Position numbers and translations under genes: made by a program
Assembly (NCBI GenBank): GCA_018819165.1
Contig: JAHJQP010000216.1
Span: forward strand, 1 to 8,766
DNA from: Pseudomonadota bacterium
GTDB taxonomy: Bacteria; Desulfobacterota; Syntrophia; Syntrophales; UBA5619
Length of the DNA: 8,766 nt
Direction: 5' to 3'
The notes under the pieces: generated by a model
Databases searched by the model: none
What the model was told of the DNA's origin: nothing
The model's input: the letters and a program-made list of their open reading frames with translations, nothing else
In this document: positions 1 to 6,260 of the stretch, piece by piece
Layout of the letters: each line of letters begins with the position of its first letter
Numbering within the stretch: position 1 is the first letter of the stretch

Positions 1-4
1 ATAA

Positions 5-132
5 ATAATCGATGATCTCTCGGCAAAATTAGAGGCAGGGACTCTTAGGCGGCATACGTTTTTAAAGCTCAAAACAAGTTGCGGCTGATTGATACCGCAG
101 GACTTCTTTTCCGTGAAATCCACCGTGATTGA
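5..132 (+). pseudogene. Frameshifted 3' remnant of an unrecognised gene upstream of an AbiEii-like remnant
   Basis: Two coding-like frames abut on the plus strand. The first, from position 5, reads IIDDLSAKLEAGTLRRHT. The second, from about 61, reads FKAQNKLRLIDTAGLLF and ends REIHRD before the TGA at 130-132. They meet at a run of five T at 59-63. Adding one T would join them into a single frame, so loss of one base in a homopolymer explains the break. The TGA overlaps the GTG start (125-127) of the next remnant, as in tightly coupled gene pairs. I do not recognise the family. By position it could be the 3' end of the antitoxin partner of the AbiEii-like gene, but that is inference. A TAA at 2-4 lies in the first frame, so either there is a second lesion or the coding similarity is accidental. 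Confidence 0.35.
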
Positions 133-229
133 TACCCTATACTTTAAACAAGCCGAATTGCTCCTGCGAATCATTCCGTTAATTGACAGAGAAGCCGTCT
201 TCGCCCAGAAAGGGGGGACGGCTTCTTAA
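125..229 (+). pseudogene. 5' remnant of an AbiEii-type nucleotidyltransferase toxin gene
   Basis: Reading from GTG 125 gives 34 codons and a TAA at 227-229. The peptide has YFKQAELLLRIIPLIDRE at residues 6-23 and then VFAQKGGTA. From memory of the family, AbiEii/AbiGii-type nucleotidyltransferases begin with a helix like YFKQxELLLRxLP, followed by FALKGGTAIN and then a conserved nucleotidyltransferase active-site region. Here the match stops directly after GGTA: the following codon is TCT and then TAA, and nothing of the active site follows. A full protein would be several times longer, so this is a non-functional remnant. AbiEii proteins are the toxin half of type IV abortive-infection or toxin-antitoxin modules. 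The frame stays open from 230 to 364 after the stop, but that stretch does not look like the family. Confidence 0.5.
190..226. repeat. Inverted repeat, 10-bp perfect stem
   Basis: AGAAGCCGTC at 190-199 is exactly complementary to GACGGCTTCT at 217-226. Inside the 17-base loop, CCC at 204-206 can pair with GGG at 212-214, so a longer imperfect hairpin is possible. The right arm sits exactly where the AbiEii-like frame stops matching its family. No T-run follows (the next bases are TAATCAAG), so it is not a convincing intrinsic terminator. Confidence 0.6.
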
Positions 230-414
230 TCAAGTGCTTTGCATAAGGACGGTGCAGAAATAATCCTTTTCGGTAAAGGGTCTGGGGCCGCTGATCTGGT
301 ATCGGCCTTTGATGACCTCCATCCAAGAAACAGATATCATTACCAAGAAATAGAAACAGTTTGATTCCTAGCCCACTTCTCCGGCGGCGAAGGCGGATTA
401 TCTGTAAAAAGGTA

Positions 415-442
415 TTGACTATCCACCCTCCATATATTAATG
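415..442 (+). promoter_or_regulatory. Possible sigma-70 promoter for miaB
   Basis: TTGACT at 415-420 matches the -35 consensus at 5 of 6 positions. It is followed after 16 bases by a weak -10-like TTAATG at 437-442. A better -10-like TATATT at 433-438 is only 12 bases away, which is too close. The site lies 30-60 bases before the miaB start in an AT-rich stretch, the expected place for the promoter of the miaB-hslU block. Confidence 0.35.
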
Positions 443-472
443 CAATCCATATGATGTTTTGCTGGGAGAAGG

Positions 473-1822
473 GTGGTTTTGGAGAAAAAACAGCTCTATA
501 TTCAAACTTTTGGCTGCCAGATGAACGTTCAGGATTCGGAGAAGATGGCGGCCCTGCTTCAGGATTCGGGATACGAGGCGACGGATGATCCTAAACGGGC
601 GGATCTGATCCTCGTCAATACGTGCAGCATTCGCGAAAAGGCGGCCCAGAAGATCTACAGCCAACTCGGACGTTTCCGCGGGCTAAAGGAGCGGAATCCG
701 CATCTTTTGATCGGCGTGGGCGGCTGCCTGGCCCAGCAGCGGGGCAACCGATTGTTCCGGAGGGCGCCCTATCTCGATCTGGTCTTCGGCACGCATCAGA
801 TCCACCGGCTCCCCGAACTGATCGAAGCCCGGGAACAGACGGGGGGGAGGATCGCGGAAACGGGCTTTTGCGAGCGGGTCTGTTCACTCGACATCCCGGC
901 GCTGCCGCCCGCGGGGGCGATAAGCACCTTTGTAACGATTATGCAGGGGTGCAACAATTTCTGTGCCTACTGCGTAGTGCCGCATCTCCGGGGAAGGGAG
1001 GAGAGCCGGCCGCTTCCGGAGATCGTACGGGAGGTCGAGAACCTTGCCGACCGCGGCATCCGGCAGGTGACGCTCCTGGGGCAGAACGTGAACTCTTACG
1101 GAAAAACGTTGGGGGGTGGTCCTGATTTTGCCGACCTGGTCCACGCCCTCGGCAAGGTTGCCGGAATAGAGAGGATCCGTTTCACGACGTCCCATCCGAA
1201 GGACCTGTCGACGAAACTGATCGACTGCTTCGGTGAGGTGGCTTCCCTCTGCGAGCACATCCACCTCCCGGTCCAGGCGGGTTCGGACCGTGTTCTCAAA
1301 CGGATGAACCGGGGATATACGGCTGAGACATACAGGGAGAAGGTAGCCGCCCTCCACCGGGCTTGCCCGGGTATCAGTGTCACCTCCGACGTTATTGTGG
1401 GCTTTCCGGGGGAAGAGGAAGATGACTTTCAGGCGACTCTGGCGCTGATGCGGGAGATCCAGTTTGACAATCTCTTCTCATTCCAGTATTCGGAAAGGGA
1501 GGGGACGGCCGCTGTCGGGATGGACGGGACGGTTTGCGACAGCGTTAAGTGTGAACGGCTCCGTATCCTCCAGGACCTCCAGGAGGAACATACGCTCGCT
1601 AAGAACAGGGCCTGCGTCGGGCGAGTAGAGAGGGTGCTGGTCGAGGGGCCGAGCAAAAACGAGCGTGAGGACATGACGGGGCGGACGTGGGGAAACAGGA
1701 TAGTCAATTTTCCGGGGGAAAGGGAACTCATCGGGAAAACGGTTTCCGTATTGATTACGGAGGCTTTCCCCCACTCCCTACGGGGGGAGATGGAGGAGAA
1801 AGAGAGGGAAGATGTTCATTGA
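473..1822 (+). CDS. miaB: tRNA-2-methylthio-N6-dimethylallyladenosine synthase MiaB
   Basis: MiaB is a cytoplasmic radical-SAM enzyme. It adds a methylthio group to C2 of N6-isopentenyl-adenosine at position 37 of tRNAs that read UNN codons. The 449-residue length is normal. The N-terminal methylthiotransferase domain carries three cysteines for the auxiliary [4Fe-4S] cluster: C15 (in FGCQMN), C51 (NTCSIRE) and C85 (GGCLAQ). The radical-SAM cluster motif CxxxCxxC is C160, C164, C167, followed by VPHLRGREESR. A C-terminal TRAM domain (about 378-441) has VLVEGPSK, the tRNA-binding part. FGCQMN separates it from RimO, which has LGCPKN. The start is GTG 473, the first in-frame start after a TGA at 452-454, with GGGAG at 464-468. 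TTG 479 is an alternative with better spacing to AAGG. The 3' end overlaps the next gene by 11 bases. Confidence 0.95.
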   Translation: MVLEKKQLYIQTFGCQMNVQDSEKMAALLQDSGYEATDDPKRADLILVNTCSIREKAAQKIYSQLGRFRGLKERNPHLLIGVGGCLAQQRGNRLFRRAPYLDLVFGTHQIHRLPELIEAREQTGGRIAETGFCERVCSLDIPALPPAGAISTFVTIMQGCNNFCAYCVVPHLRGREESRPLPEIVREVENLADRGIRQVTLLGQNVNSYGKTLGGGPDFADLVHALGKVAGIERIRFTTSHPKDLSTKLIDCFGEVASLCEHIHLPVQAGSDRVLKRMNRGYTAETYREKVAALHRACPGISVTSDVIVGFPGEEEDDFQATLALMREIQFDNLFSFQYSEREGTAAVGMDGTVCDSVKCERLRILQDLQEEHTLAKNRACVGRVERVLVEGPSKNEREDMTGRTWGNRIVNFPGERELIGKTVSVLITEAFPHSLRGEMEEKEREDVH

Positions 1823-2312
1823 GATGAAGATATCCGGTCTCACGATGGATCCGATCACCAACACTCCGATCGTCATCCTGAAAGACCTTGAGGAGAAGAA
1901 GGCGATTCCCATCTGGATCGGCATCTTCGAGGCGAGCGCCATCGCGACAGAGATCGAGAAGATCACCTTTTCGCGCCCCATGACCCATGACCTCCTGAAC
2001 GAGATCCTCAAGATTCTGAAGGTCGAGGTGTTGCGGGTGGAAATACACGACCTCCGAAATAACACCTTCTTTGCGAATATCCACCTCCTGCTCGAAGGGA
2101 AAATCATGATCATCGATGCCCGTCCCAGCGACGCGATTGCCATCGCCCTGCGTGCCGGCGCCCGGATATATGTGGAAGACAAGGTGATCGAAAAGTCCCG
2201 GAACGTCGATTTCGGAACGAAAATGGCCGATCTCGATCGTCTGAAAAAAGAAAAGCTTGCCGAGTTTCTCGAGAATTTATCCCCGGAGGATTTCGGAAAG
2301 TACAAGATGTAA
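1812..2312 (+). CDS. DUF151 / bifunctional nuclease family protein
   Basis: This 166-residue protein matches the DUF151 (bifunctional nuclease, BFN) family. Family signatures are EMKISGLTMDP near the N-terminus, TPIVILKD, IPIWIGIFEASAIA (about 32-45), MTHDLL, and DARPSDAIAIALRAGARIYVED (about 103-124). Some plant members have reported RNase and DNase activity, but the role of bacterial members is largely unproven, so nuclease activity here is inferred from family only. The tail is charged (KKEKLAEF) and ends SPEDFGKYKM. There is no recognisable UVR domain such as some members carry at the C-terminus. There is no signal peptide or membrane segment. ATG 1812 is chosen because it follows AGGGA and gives the usual MFIEM start; ATG 1824 is an alternative. 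The 11-base overlap with miaB suggests translational coupling. Confidence 0.88.
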   Translation: MFIEMKISGLTMDPITNTPIVILKDLEEKKAIPIWIGIFEASAIATEIEKITFSRPMTHDLLNEILKILKVEVLRVEIHDLRNNTFFANIHLLLEGKIMIIDARPSDAIAIALRAGARIYVEDKVIEKSRNVDFGTKMADLDRLKKEKLAEFLENLSPEDFGKYKM

Positions 2313-2379
2313 ACAGGCGTTAGGTTATTCCGCCACGAAAGGACGGCAGAGGGAATTCTTTTGTGGCTGTTATTTTCTT

Positions 2380-2383
2380 GAGG
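2380..2383 (+). promoter_or_regulatory. Ribosome binding site favouring the ATG 2390 start of xerC
   Basis: GAGG lies 6 bases before ATG 2390. An upstream in-frame GTG at 2363 also has a fair site (AGAGGGA at 2348-2354, 8 bases away), so the start is not settled. The ATG gives the N-terminal length typical of Xer proteins. Confidence 0.45.
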
Positions 2384-2389
2384 CGTCGG

Positions 2390-3325
2390 ATGAAGTTTCT
2401 GGAGCAGGCCATCACCGAATTCGGCAGGCACATGCAGGTCGAGAGAAATTTCTCCCCCCATACCCGGAGGAGTTATCTTGCCGATCTCGGGCAGTTCCAG
2501 ACTTTCCTTGAAAAAAGAGCGCTCGACGGATCGGGAGAGGGTATTCCCACGGATCAGATGGTGATCCGCTCTTTTCTTGCCTCCTTCTACCGGCGGAAGC
2601 TCAGGAAGACAACCATCGCCCGAAAGGTCGCCGCCCTCCGGTCCTTCTACCGGTATCTCCTCCGAGAGGGGAAGGTGAGCTTCAACCCCGCGGAACTTGT
2701 GCAGCTCCCCAGGTGTGAAAAGTACATCCCCGTCGTCCTGTCGGTGGATGAGATGCTGTCGGTGCTCCAGGTGAAATTTCCCGAGGACCCGGGCGGACTC
2801 AGAGACCGGGCGATGATCGAGTTCTTCTATTCCGCGGGTATCCGTCTCAGCGAACTGACGGGGCTCAATATCGAAGATATCCATTTTGCAGAAGGGCTCG
2901 TCAAGGTCAGAGGAAAGGGACGAAAGGAACGGATCGTTCCAGTGGGGAAACCGGCATTACAGGCGATCGAAACCTATCTGCAAAGACGGCGGGAACTTTC
3001 CGCTGATACTCCGGAAACGGGGGGTGAGTCGCCTCTTTTTCTCAGCCGCCGGGGTAAGAGAATGAATCCGCGGGGCGTAGCCCGGGTGGTGGAACGGGTA
3101 GTCCGGGCGAGCGGCATCGGCAGGAAGATCAGCCCTCATGCCCTCCGCCACACCTTTGCAACGCACCTGCTGGATGCGGGCGCCGATCTGCGTTCCATTC
3201 AGGAGATGCTCGGGCACCGGAGTCTTTCGACGACGCAGAAATACACATCGGTCAGCGTAAGCCGACTCATGGAGGTCTATGACCGCGCCCATCCGCGGGC
3301 CCGAGGAGAGGAAAGGGAAAGATGA
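2390..3325 (+). CDS. xerC: Tyrosine recombinase XerC
   Basis: This is a site-specific tyrosine recombinase. XerC acts with XerD at the dif site to resolve chromosome dimers before division. From ATG 2390 it has 311 residues, normal for the family. The N-terminal SAM-like DNA-binding domain spans about 1-95 (VERNFSPHTRRSY, then RKVAALRSFYRYL). The catalytic domain follows, with all six expected residues: R152 (AGIRLSEL), K176 (RGKGRKER), H250 and R253 (SPHALRHTFA), H276 (MLGHRSL) and the nucleophile Y285 (TQKYTSVS). XerC rather than XerD rests mainly on its position before hslV, which I recall as a common arrangement, and on overall likeness, so the C/D assignment is less sure than the family. 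It is not next to a phage or integron. The stop overlaps the hslV start by 4 bases (ATGA). A GTG at 2363 would add 9 residues. Confidence 0.9.
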   Translation: MKFLEQAITEFGRHMQVERNFSPHTRRSYLADLGQFQTFLEKRALDGSGEGIPTDQMVIRSFLASFYRRKLRKTTIARKVAALRSFYRYLLREGKVSFNPAELVQLPRCEKYIPVVLSVDEMLSVLQVKFPEDPGGLRDRAMIEFFYSAGIRLSELTGLNIEDIHFAEGLVKVRGKGRKERIVPVGKPALQAIETYLQRRRELSADTPETGGESPLFLSRRGKRMNPRGVARVVERVVRASGIGRKISPHALRHTFATHLLDAGADLRSIQEMLGHRSLSTTQKYTSVSVSRLMEVYDRAHPRARGEERER

Positions 3326-3903
3326 AGATCAGGGGAACGACCATTCTGGCGGTCAAGCACCGGGGAAAGGTCACCGTGGCCGGAGACGGCCAGGTGACAC
3401 TGGATACGACAGTCGTGAAACACGGGGCGAGAAAGGTGCGGCGCCTCTACCACAATCAGGTGATTGTCGGGTTCGCCGGGGCGACCGCCGACGCCTTCAC
3501 CCTCTTCGACCGTTTCGACCAGAAGCTGGAGCAGTACAAGGGGAATCTGCTCAGGGCGGCCGTGGAGCTGACGAAGGACTGGCGGACGGACCGGGTGCTC
3601 CGGCACCTGGAGGCCCTGATGATTGCCGTGAGCCGGGATTCTTTCCTGATCATCTCCGGGAACGGCGACGTCATCGAATCGGACGACAACGTGATGGCCA
3701 TCGGCGCGGGAGGGCCCTTCGCCCTGGCGGCGGCCCGGGCGATGATCCGCTACTCCGATCTCACGGCGACGGAGATTGCCCGGGAATCCGTGAAGATCGC
3801 CGCCGAGATCTGCATCTATACGAATGACCGGATCACCGTGGAAGAACTTGACCTCGAAGAGGCGCCGGAAGAGAGGTCCGGAAAGGATAAGGAAAAAGGC
3901 TGA
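3322..3903 (+). CDS. hslV: ATP-dependent protease subunit HslV (ClpQ)
   Basis: HslV is the threonine-protease core of the HslVU complex, a two-ring dodecamer in the cytoplasm that degrades unfolded and regulatory proteins fed by HslU. The 193-residue sequence has the hallmark TTILAV (T6, T7), AGDGQVTLD, KVRRLY, GFAGATADAFTLFDRF, KDWRTDRVLR, GNGDVIE and IGAGGPFALAAA. The nucleophile should be T6, so the short leader MKIRG must be removed to expose it. In the E. coli protein the threonine directly follows the initiator methionine. The C-terminal tail after ITVEELDLEE is short and charged (about 15 residues). The start ATG 3322 overlaps the xerC stop and follows a purine-rich GAGGAAAGGGAAAG site. 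hslU starts 2 bases after the stop. Confidence 0.96.
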   Translation: MKIRGTTILAVKHRGKVTVAGDGQVTLDTTVVKHGARKVRRLYHNQVIVGFAGATADAFTLFDRFDQKLEQYKGNLLRAAVELTKDWRTDRVLRHLEALMIAVSRDSFLIISGNGDVIESDDNVMAIGAGGPFALAAARAMIRYSDLTATEIARESVKIAAEICIYTNDRITVEELDLEEAPEERSGKDKEKG

Positions 3904-3905
3904 AT

Positions 3906-5288
3906 ATGTCACCGGATGATTTGACACCAAGAAAGATAGTCGAGAAATTGGATCAGTACATCATCGGACAGCACGAGGCCAAGCGGGCCGTGGCGATCGC
4001 GCTTCGGAACCGCTGGAGGCGGCAGAACGTCTCGCAGGAGTTAGGGGAGGAGATTTCCCCCAAGAACATCATTATGATCGGACCCACCGGCGTCGGCAAG
4101 ACCGAGATCGCCCGGCGGCTCGCGAAACTCGACAACTCCCCCTTCATTAAGATCGAGGCGTCGAAATTCACCGAGGTGGGCTATGTCGGCCGGGACGTGG
4201 AATCGATGGTCCGCGATCTTGCGGAGCTGGCTATCAGTATGGTCAAATCCGAGGAGCAGAGCCGCGTCCGGGCCAAGGCCGCGGAACTGTCGGAAGATCG
4301 CCTGCTCGACATTCTCCTCCCATCGAAACCGGTGGAAAAGAAGGTGACGGACATGATCGCCGGCGGGAACGGCGCGACGGTTGAAGCGGAGTACGTCCCC
4401 GAACAGGATACGACCCGCGAGAAGCTCCGTCGCCTCCTTCATGAGGGGCGTCTGGACGGCCGGTTCGTCGAACTGGAAGTCAGCGAGGTCCGGAGCGGAC
4501 CGATGATCGAGATTTTCTCCTCCGCAGGCATGGAGGACATGGGGCTCAACGTCAAGGATATGCTGGGGAATCTCTTTCCGCAAAAGAAAAAGAAAAGAAG
4601 GGTCCAGGTTCCGGAGGCCTTGGAGATTCTATCCGAGGAGGAAGCCCAGCGTCTCGTGGACATGGATAAGGTGACCAAGACGGCCATCGAACGGGTGGAG
4701 CAGACCGGGATCGTCTTTCTCGACGAGATCGACAAGATCGTGGGGGGCGATGGGACGCACGGACCGGATGTCTCCCGGGAAGGTGTCCAGCGGGACCTGC
4801 TGCCCATCGTGGAGGGGTCGACGGTGAACACCCGTTACGGGATGGTACGAACGGATCACATCCTTTTCATCGCGGCCGGGGCGTTCACCGCCACGAAACC
4901 GTCGGACCTGATCCCGGAGCTGCAGGGACGCTTTCCCATCCGTGTAGAGCTCAATTCCCTGGGGAAGGAGGAGTTCATCCGGATCCTCACCGAACCTCAT
5001 AATGCCCTTGTCAAGCAGTATACGGAGATGATGGCGACCGAAGGGGTCCGCATCACGTTTACGGAGGATGCCATCGCCGCGATTGCGGAGACGGCTACGC
5101 TGGTCAACGATCGGATGGAGAACATCGGTGCGCGGCGTCTCTATACGATCATGGAGCGCCTCCTCGATGAGATCTCCTTTGAAGCCCCGGAGATGCGGGG
5201 CCAGGAAGTCGTGATCGATGCCGATTACGTTGCCGACCAGCTCGACGAGATTGTTGAGGATGAGGATTTGAGCAGGTATATTCTTTAA
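3906..5288 (+). CDS. hslU: ATP-dependent protease ATPase subunit HslU (ClpY)
   Basis: HslU is the AAA+ unfoldase that recognises, unfolds and threads substrates into HslV. The 460 residues show the full architecture. The N-terminal part (TPRKIVEKLDQYIIGQ) is followed by Walker A GPTGVGKT at 59-66, with K65 binding ATP. The pore loop GYVG is at 92-95, with Y93 as the substrate-gripping residue. The I-domain insertion covers roughly 110-240. Walker B IVFLDE is at 269-274, followed by GPDVSREGVQRDLLP. Sensor-2 GARRL is at 408-412. The C-terminus ends DLSRYIL, the tail that docks into HslV pockets and activates it. It is slightly longer than the 443-residue E. coli protein, the extra length appearing to lie in the I-domain. 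A promoter-like sequence for the arg genes lies inside its last codons. Confidence 0.97.
   Translation: MSPDDLTPRKIVEKLDQYIIGQHEAKRAVAIALRNRWRRQNVSQELGEEISPKNIIMIGPTGVGKTEIARRLAKLDNSPFIKIEASKFTEVGYVGRDVESMVRDLAELAISMVKSEEQSRVRAKAAELSEDRLLDILLPSKPVEKKVTDMIAGGNGATVEAEYVPEQDTTREKLRRLLHEGRLDGRFVELEVSEVRSGPMIEIFSSAGMEDMGLNVKDMLGNLFPQKKKKRRVQVPEALEILSEEEAQRLVDMDKVTKTAIERVEQTGIVFLDEIDKIVGGDGTHGPDVSREGVQRDLLPIVEGSTVNTRYGMVRTDHILFIAAGAFTATKPSDLIPELQGRFPIRVELNSLGKEEFIRILTEPHNALVKQYTEMMATEGVRITFTEDAIAAIAETATLVNDRMENIGARRLYTIMERLLDEISFEAPEMRGQEVVIDADYVADQLDEIVEDEDLSRYIL
5254..5282 (+). promoter_or_regulatory. Possible internal promoter for the arg genes, within the hslU 3' end
   Basis: TTGAGG at 5254-5259 (4 of 6 matches to the -35 consensus), a 17-base spacer, and TATATT at 5277-5282 (5 of 6 matches to the -10 consensus) form a well-spaced sigma-70-like promoter. 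Transcription would begin near 5289, just after the hslU stop, with a leader of about 70 bases before argB. I saw no clear ArgR operator (a TGAAT-N-ATTCA palindrome) in the AT-rich leader. Confidence 0.45.
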
Positions 5289-5347
5289 GTAAAAAAACGA
5301 GATTTTCAATATTAATTTCAGAGGGCGCGGACAAAGTGAAAATACAT

Positions 5348-5353
5348 GAGGAG
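5348..5353 (+). promoter_or_regulatory. Ribosome binding site deciding the argB start
   Basis: GAGGAG lies 6 bases before ATG 5360. The competing in-frame GTG at 5336 has only GAGGG at 5321-5325, 10 bases away, and would add 8 residues that precede the family's usual N-terminus. Confidence 0.7.
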
Positions 5354-5359
5354 AATCCG

Positions 5360-6250
5360 ATGGATGATGTGAAGAAATCCGTGGAGCGGGCCGATATCCT
5401 GCTCGAGGCCCTTCCCTATATCCGCCGGTTCTACGGCAAGACCATCGTGATCAAGTACGGCGGCCATGCGATGGCAGACGAAGAGCTGAAGGAGAATTTT
5501 GCCCGCGACGTGGTGATGATGAAATATATCGGGATAAATCCCGTTGTGGTCCACGGCGGCGGACCGCAGATCGGGAGTTTTCTGAAGAAGTTAGGTAAGG
5601 ATTCGAAATTCGTCCACGGGATGAGAGTCACCGACGAGGAGACGATGGACATCGTCGAGATGGTCCTCGTTGGGAAGGTGAACAAGGAGATCGTCGGCCT
5701 GATCAACCGCCACGGCGGCAAGGCGGTGGGCCTCAGCGGCAAGGACGCTAACCTGATCAGGGCGGAGAAATATTATCTCAGCGAAGAGAAGGTTAAGGAC
5801 ACGCCGCCGGAGATCATCGATATCGGCCTTGTGGGAAGGGTGACGGAGATTAATGCGGCACTGATCGCCTCTCTGACGGCCAATGGCGTCATCCCGGTCA
5901 TCGCCCCGACGGGGGTCGGCGAACACGGAGAAACCTACAACATCAATGCAGATCTGGTGGCCGGAGCGGTGGCAGCGGCGCTCATGGCGGAGAAGCTGAT
6001 CCTCCTGACCGACGTCCCGGGGGTTCTCGACCGGAATCGGGAGTTGATCCACACGATGGATGACCGGACAGCGAGTAGGATGATCGAAGAAGGCACCATC
6101 GAGGGAGGGATGTTCCCCAAGGTGAAGTGCTGCCTCAAGGCGCTCAAGGGGGGTGTGAAGAAGGCCCATATTGTCGACGGCCGGCTGAAACACACGATCC
6201 TCCTCGAGATGTTCACCGATCAGGGGATCGGCACGGAAATCGTTTTATAA
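5360..6250 (+). CDS. argB: Acetylglutamate kinase ArgB
   Basis: ArgB phosphorylates N-acetylglutamate with ATP, the second step of arginine synthesis and often the controlled one. From ATG 5360 the protein has 296 residues, typical of the amino-acid kinase fold. Nucleotide- and substrate-binding motifs are K32 in VIKYGGHAM, HGGGPQIG at 65-72, GLSGKDANLI, INADLVAGAVAAAL starting at 195, and K254 in MFPKVKCC. The roughly 25 residues before KTIVIKYGG (ILLEALPYIRRFYG) match the extra N-terminal helix of hexameric, arginine-inhibited kinases such as those of Thermotoga and Pseudomonas. The C-terminal FTDQGIGTEI also fits that type. Feedback inhibition by arginine is therefore likely, though inferred. 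The gene heads the arg cluster, 71 bases after hslU, with its own possible promoter. Confidence 0.96.
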   Translation: MDDVKKSVERADILLEALPYIRRFYGKTIVIKYGGHAMADEELKENFARDVVMMKYIGINPVVVHGGGPQIGSFLKKLGKDSKFVHGMRVTDEETMDIVEMVLVGKVNKEIVGLINRHGGKAVGLSGKDANLIRAEKYYLSEEKVKDTPPEIIDIGLVGRVTEINAALIASLTANGVIPVIAPTGVGEHGETYNINADLVAGAVAAALMAEKLILLTDVPGVLDRNRELIHTMDDRTASRMIEEGTIEGGMFPKVKCCLKALKGGVKKAHIVDGRLKHTILLEMFTDQGIGTEIVL

Positions 6251-6260
6251 GTGCATGAAA

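Larger units (their letters stand above)
1..472. other. Gene-poor, AT-richer left flank with gene debris
   Basis: No intact gene can be supported here. The stretch is visibly more AT-rich than the following genes and is broken by stops in all frames. Three things stand out. First, coding-like but interrupted frames at about 5-229 are described separately as toxin-antitoxin-like remnants. Second, a strong hairpin lies at 190-226. Third, a promoter-like sequence precedes miaB. The segment from about 365 to 410 shows only a weak imperfect hairpin (CTTC at about 377-380 against GAAG further on) with no T-run, so it is not called as a terminator. No tRNA or other RNA gene was seen. I infer that the region is a decaying accessory insert next to a conserved core block. 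Confidence 0.6.

Noticed and set aside
190..240. Intrinsic terminator formed by the 190-226 hairpin
   Set aside because: The stem is strong, but the downstream bases TAATCAAGTGC do not form a T-run, and the loop is long.
230..322. Minus-strand 30-codon frame beginning MEVIKGRYQI and containing GPRPFTEKDY
   Set aside because: It looks faintly protein-like, but it is short, has no ribosome binding site and matches no family I know. A chance open frame is likely.
230..364. Plus-strand open stretch continuing in the AbiEii-like frame, with GAEIILFGKGSG
   Set aside because: It faintly recalls the LFGSRARG motif of small nucleotidyltransferases but lacks the rest of that motif, and 45 open codons is not unusual by chance.
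361..588. Plus-strand 75-codon frame crossing the miaB start
   Set aside because: It overlaps the start of miaB in another frame and has no recognisable domain.
1778..2884. A 368-residue open frame on the minus strand across the DUF151 gene and the start of xerC
   Set aside because: It lies antisense to two well-recognised genes and spans their junction. Its composition (rich in R, S, F and I, then H, D and L) is that of a reverse-complement shadow, and no domain is recognisable.
5289..5335. ArgR operator or terminator in the hslU-argB gap
   Set aside because: The AT-rich TTTCAATATTAATTTCA is closer to a direct than an inverted repeat and does not fit the ARG-box palindrome. No stem followed by a T-run is present.
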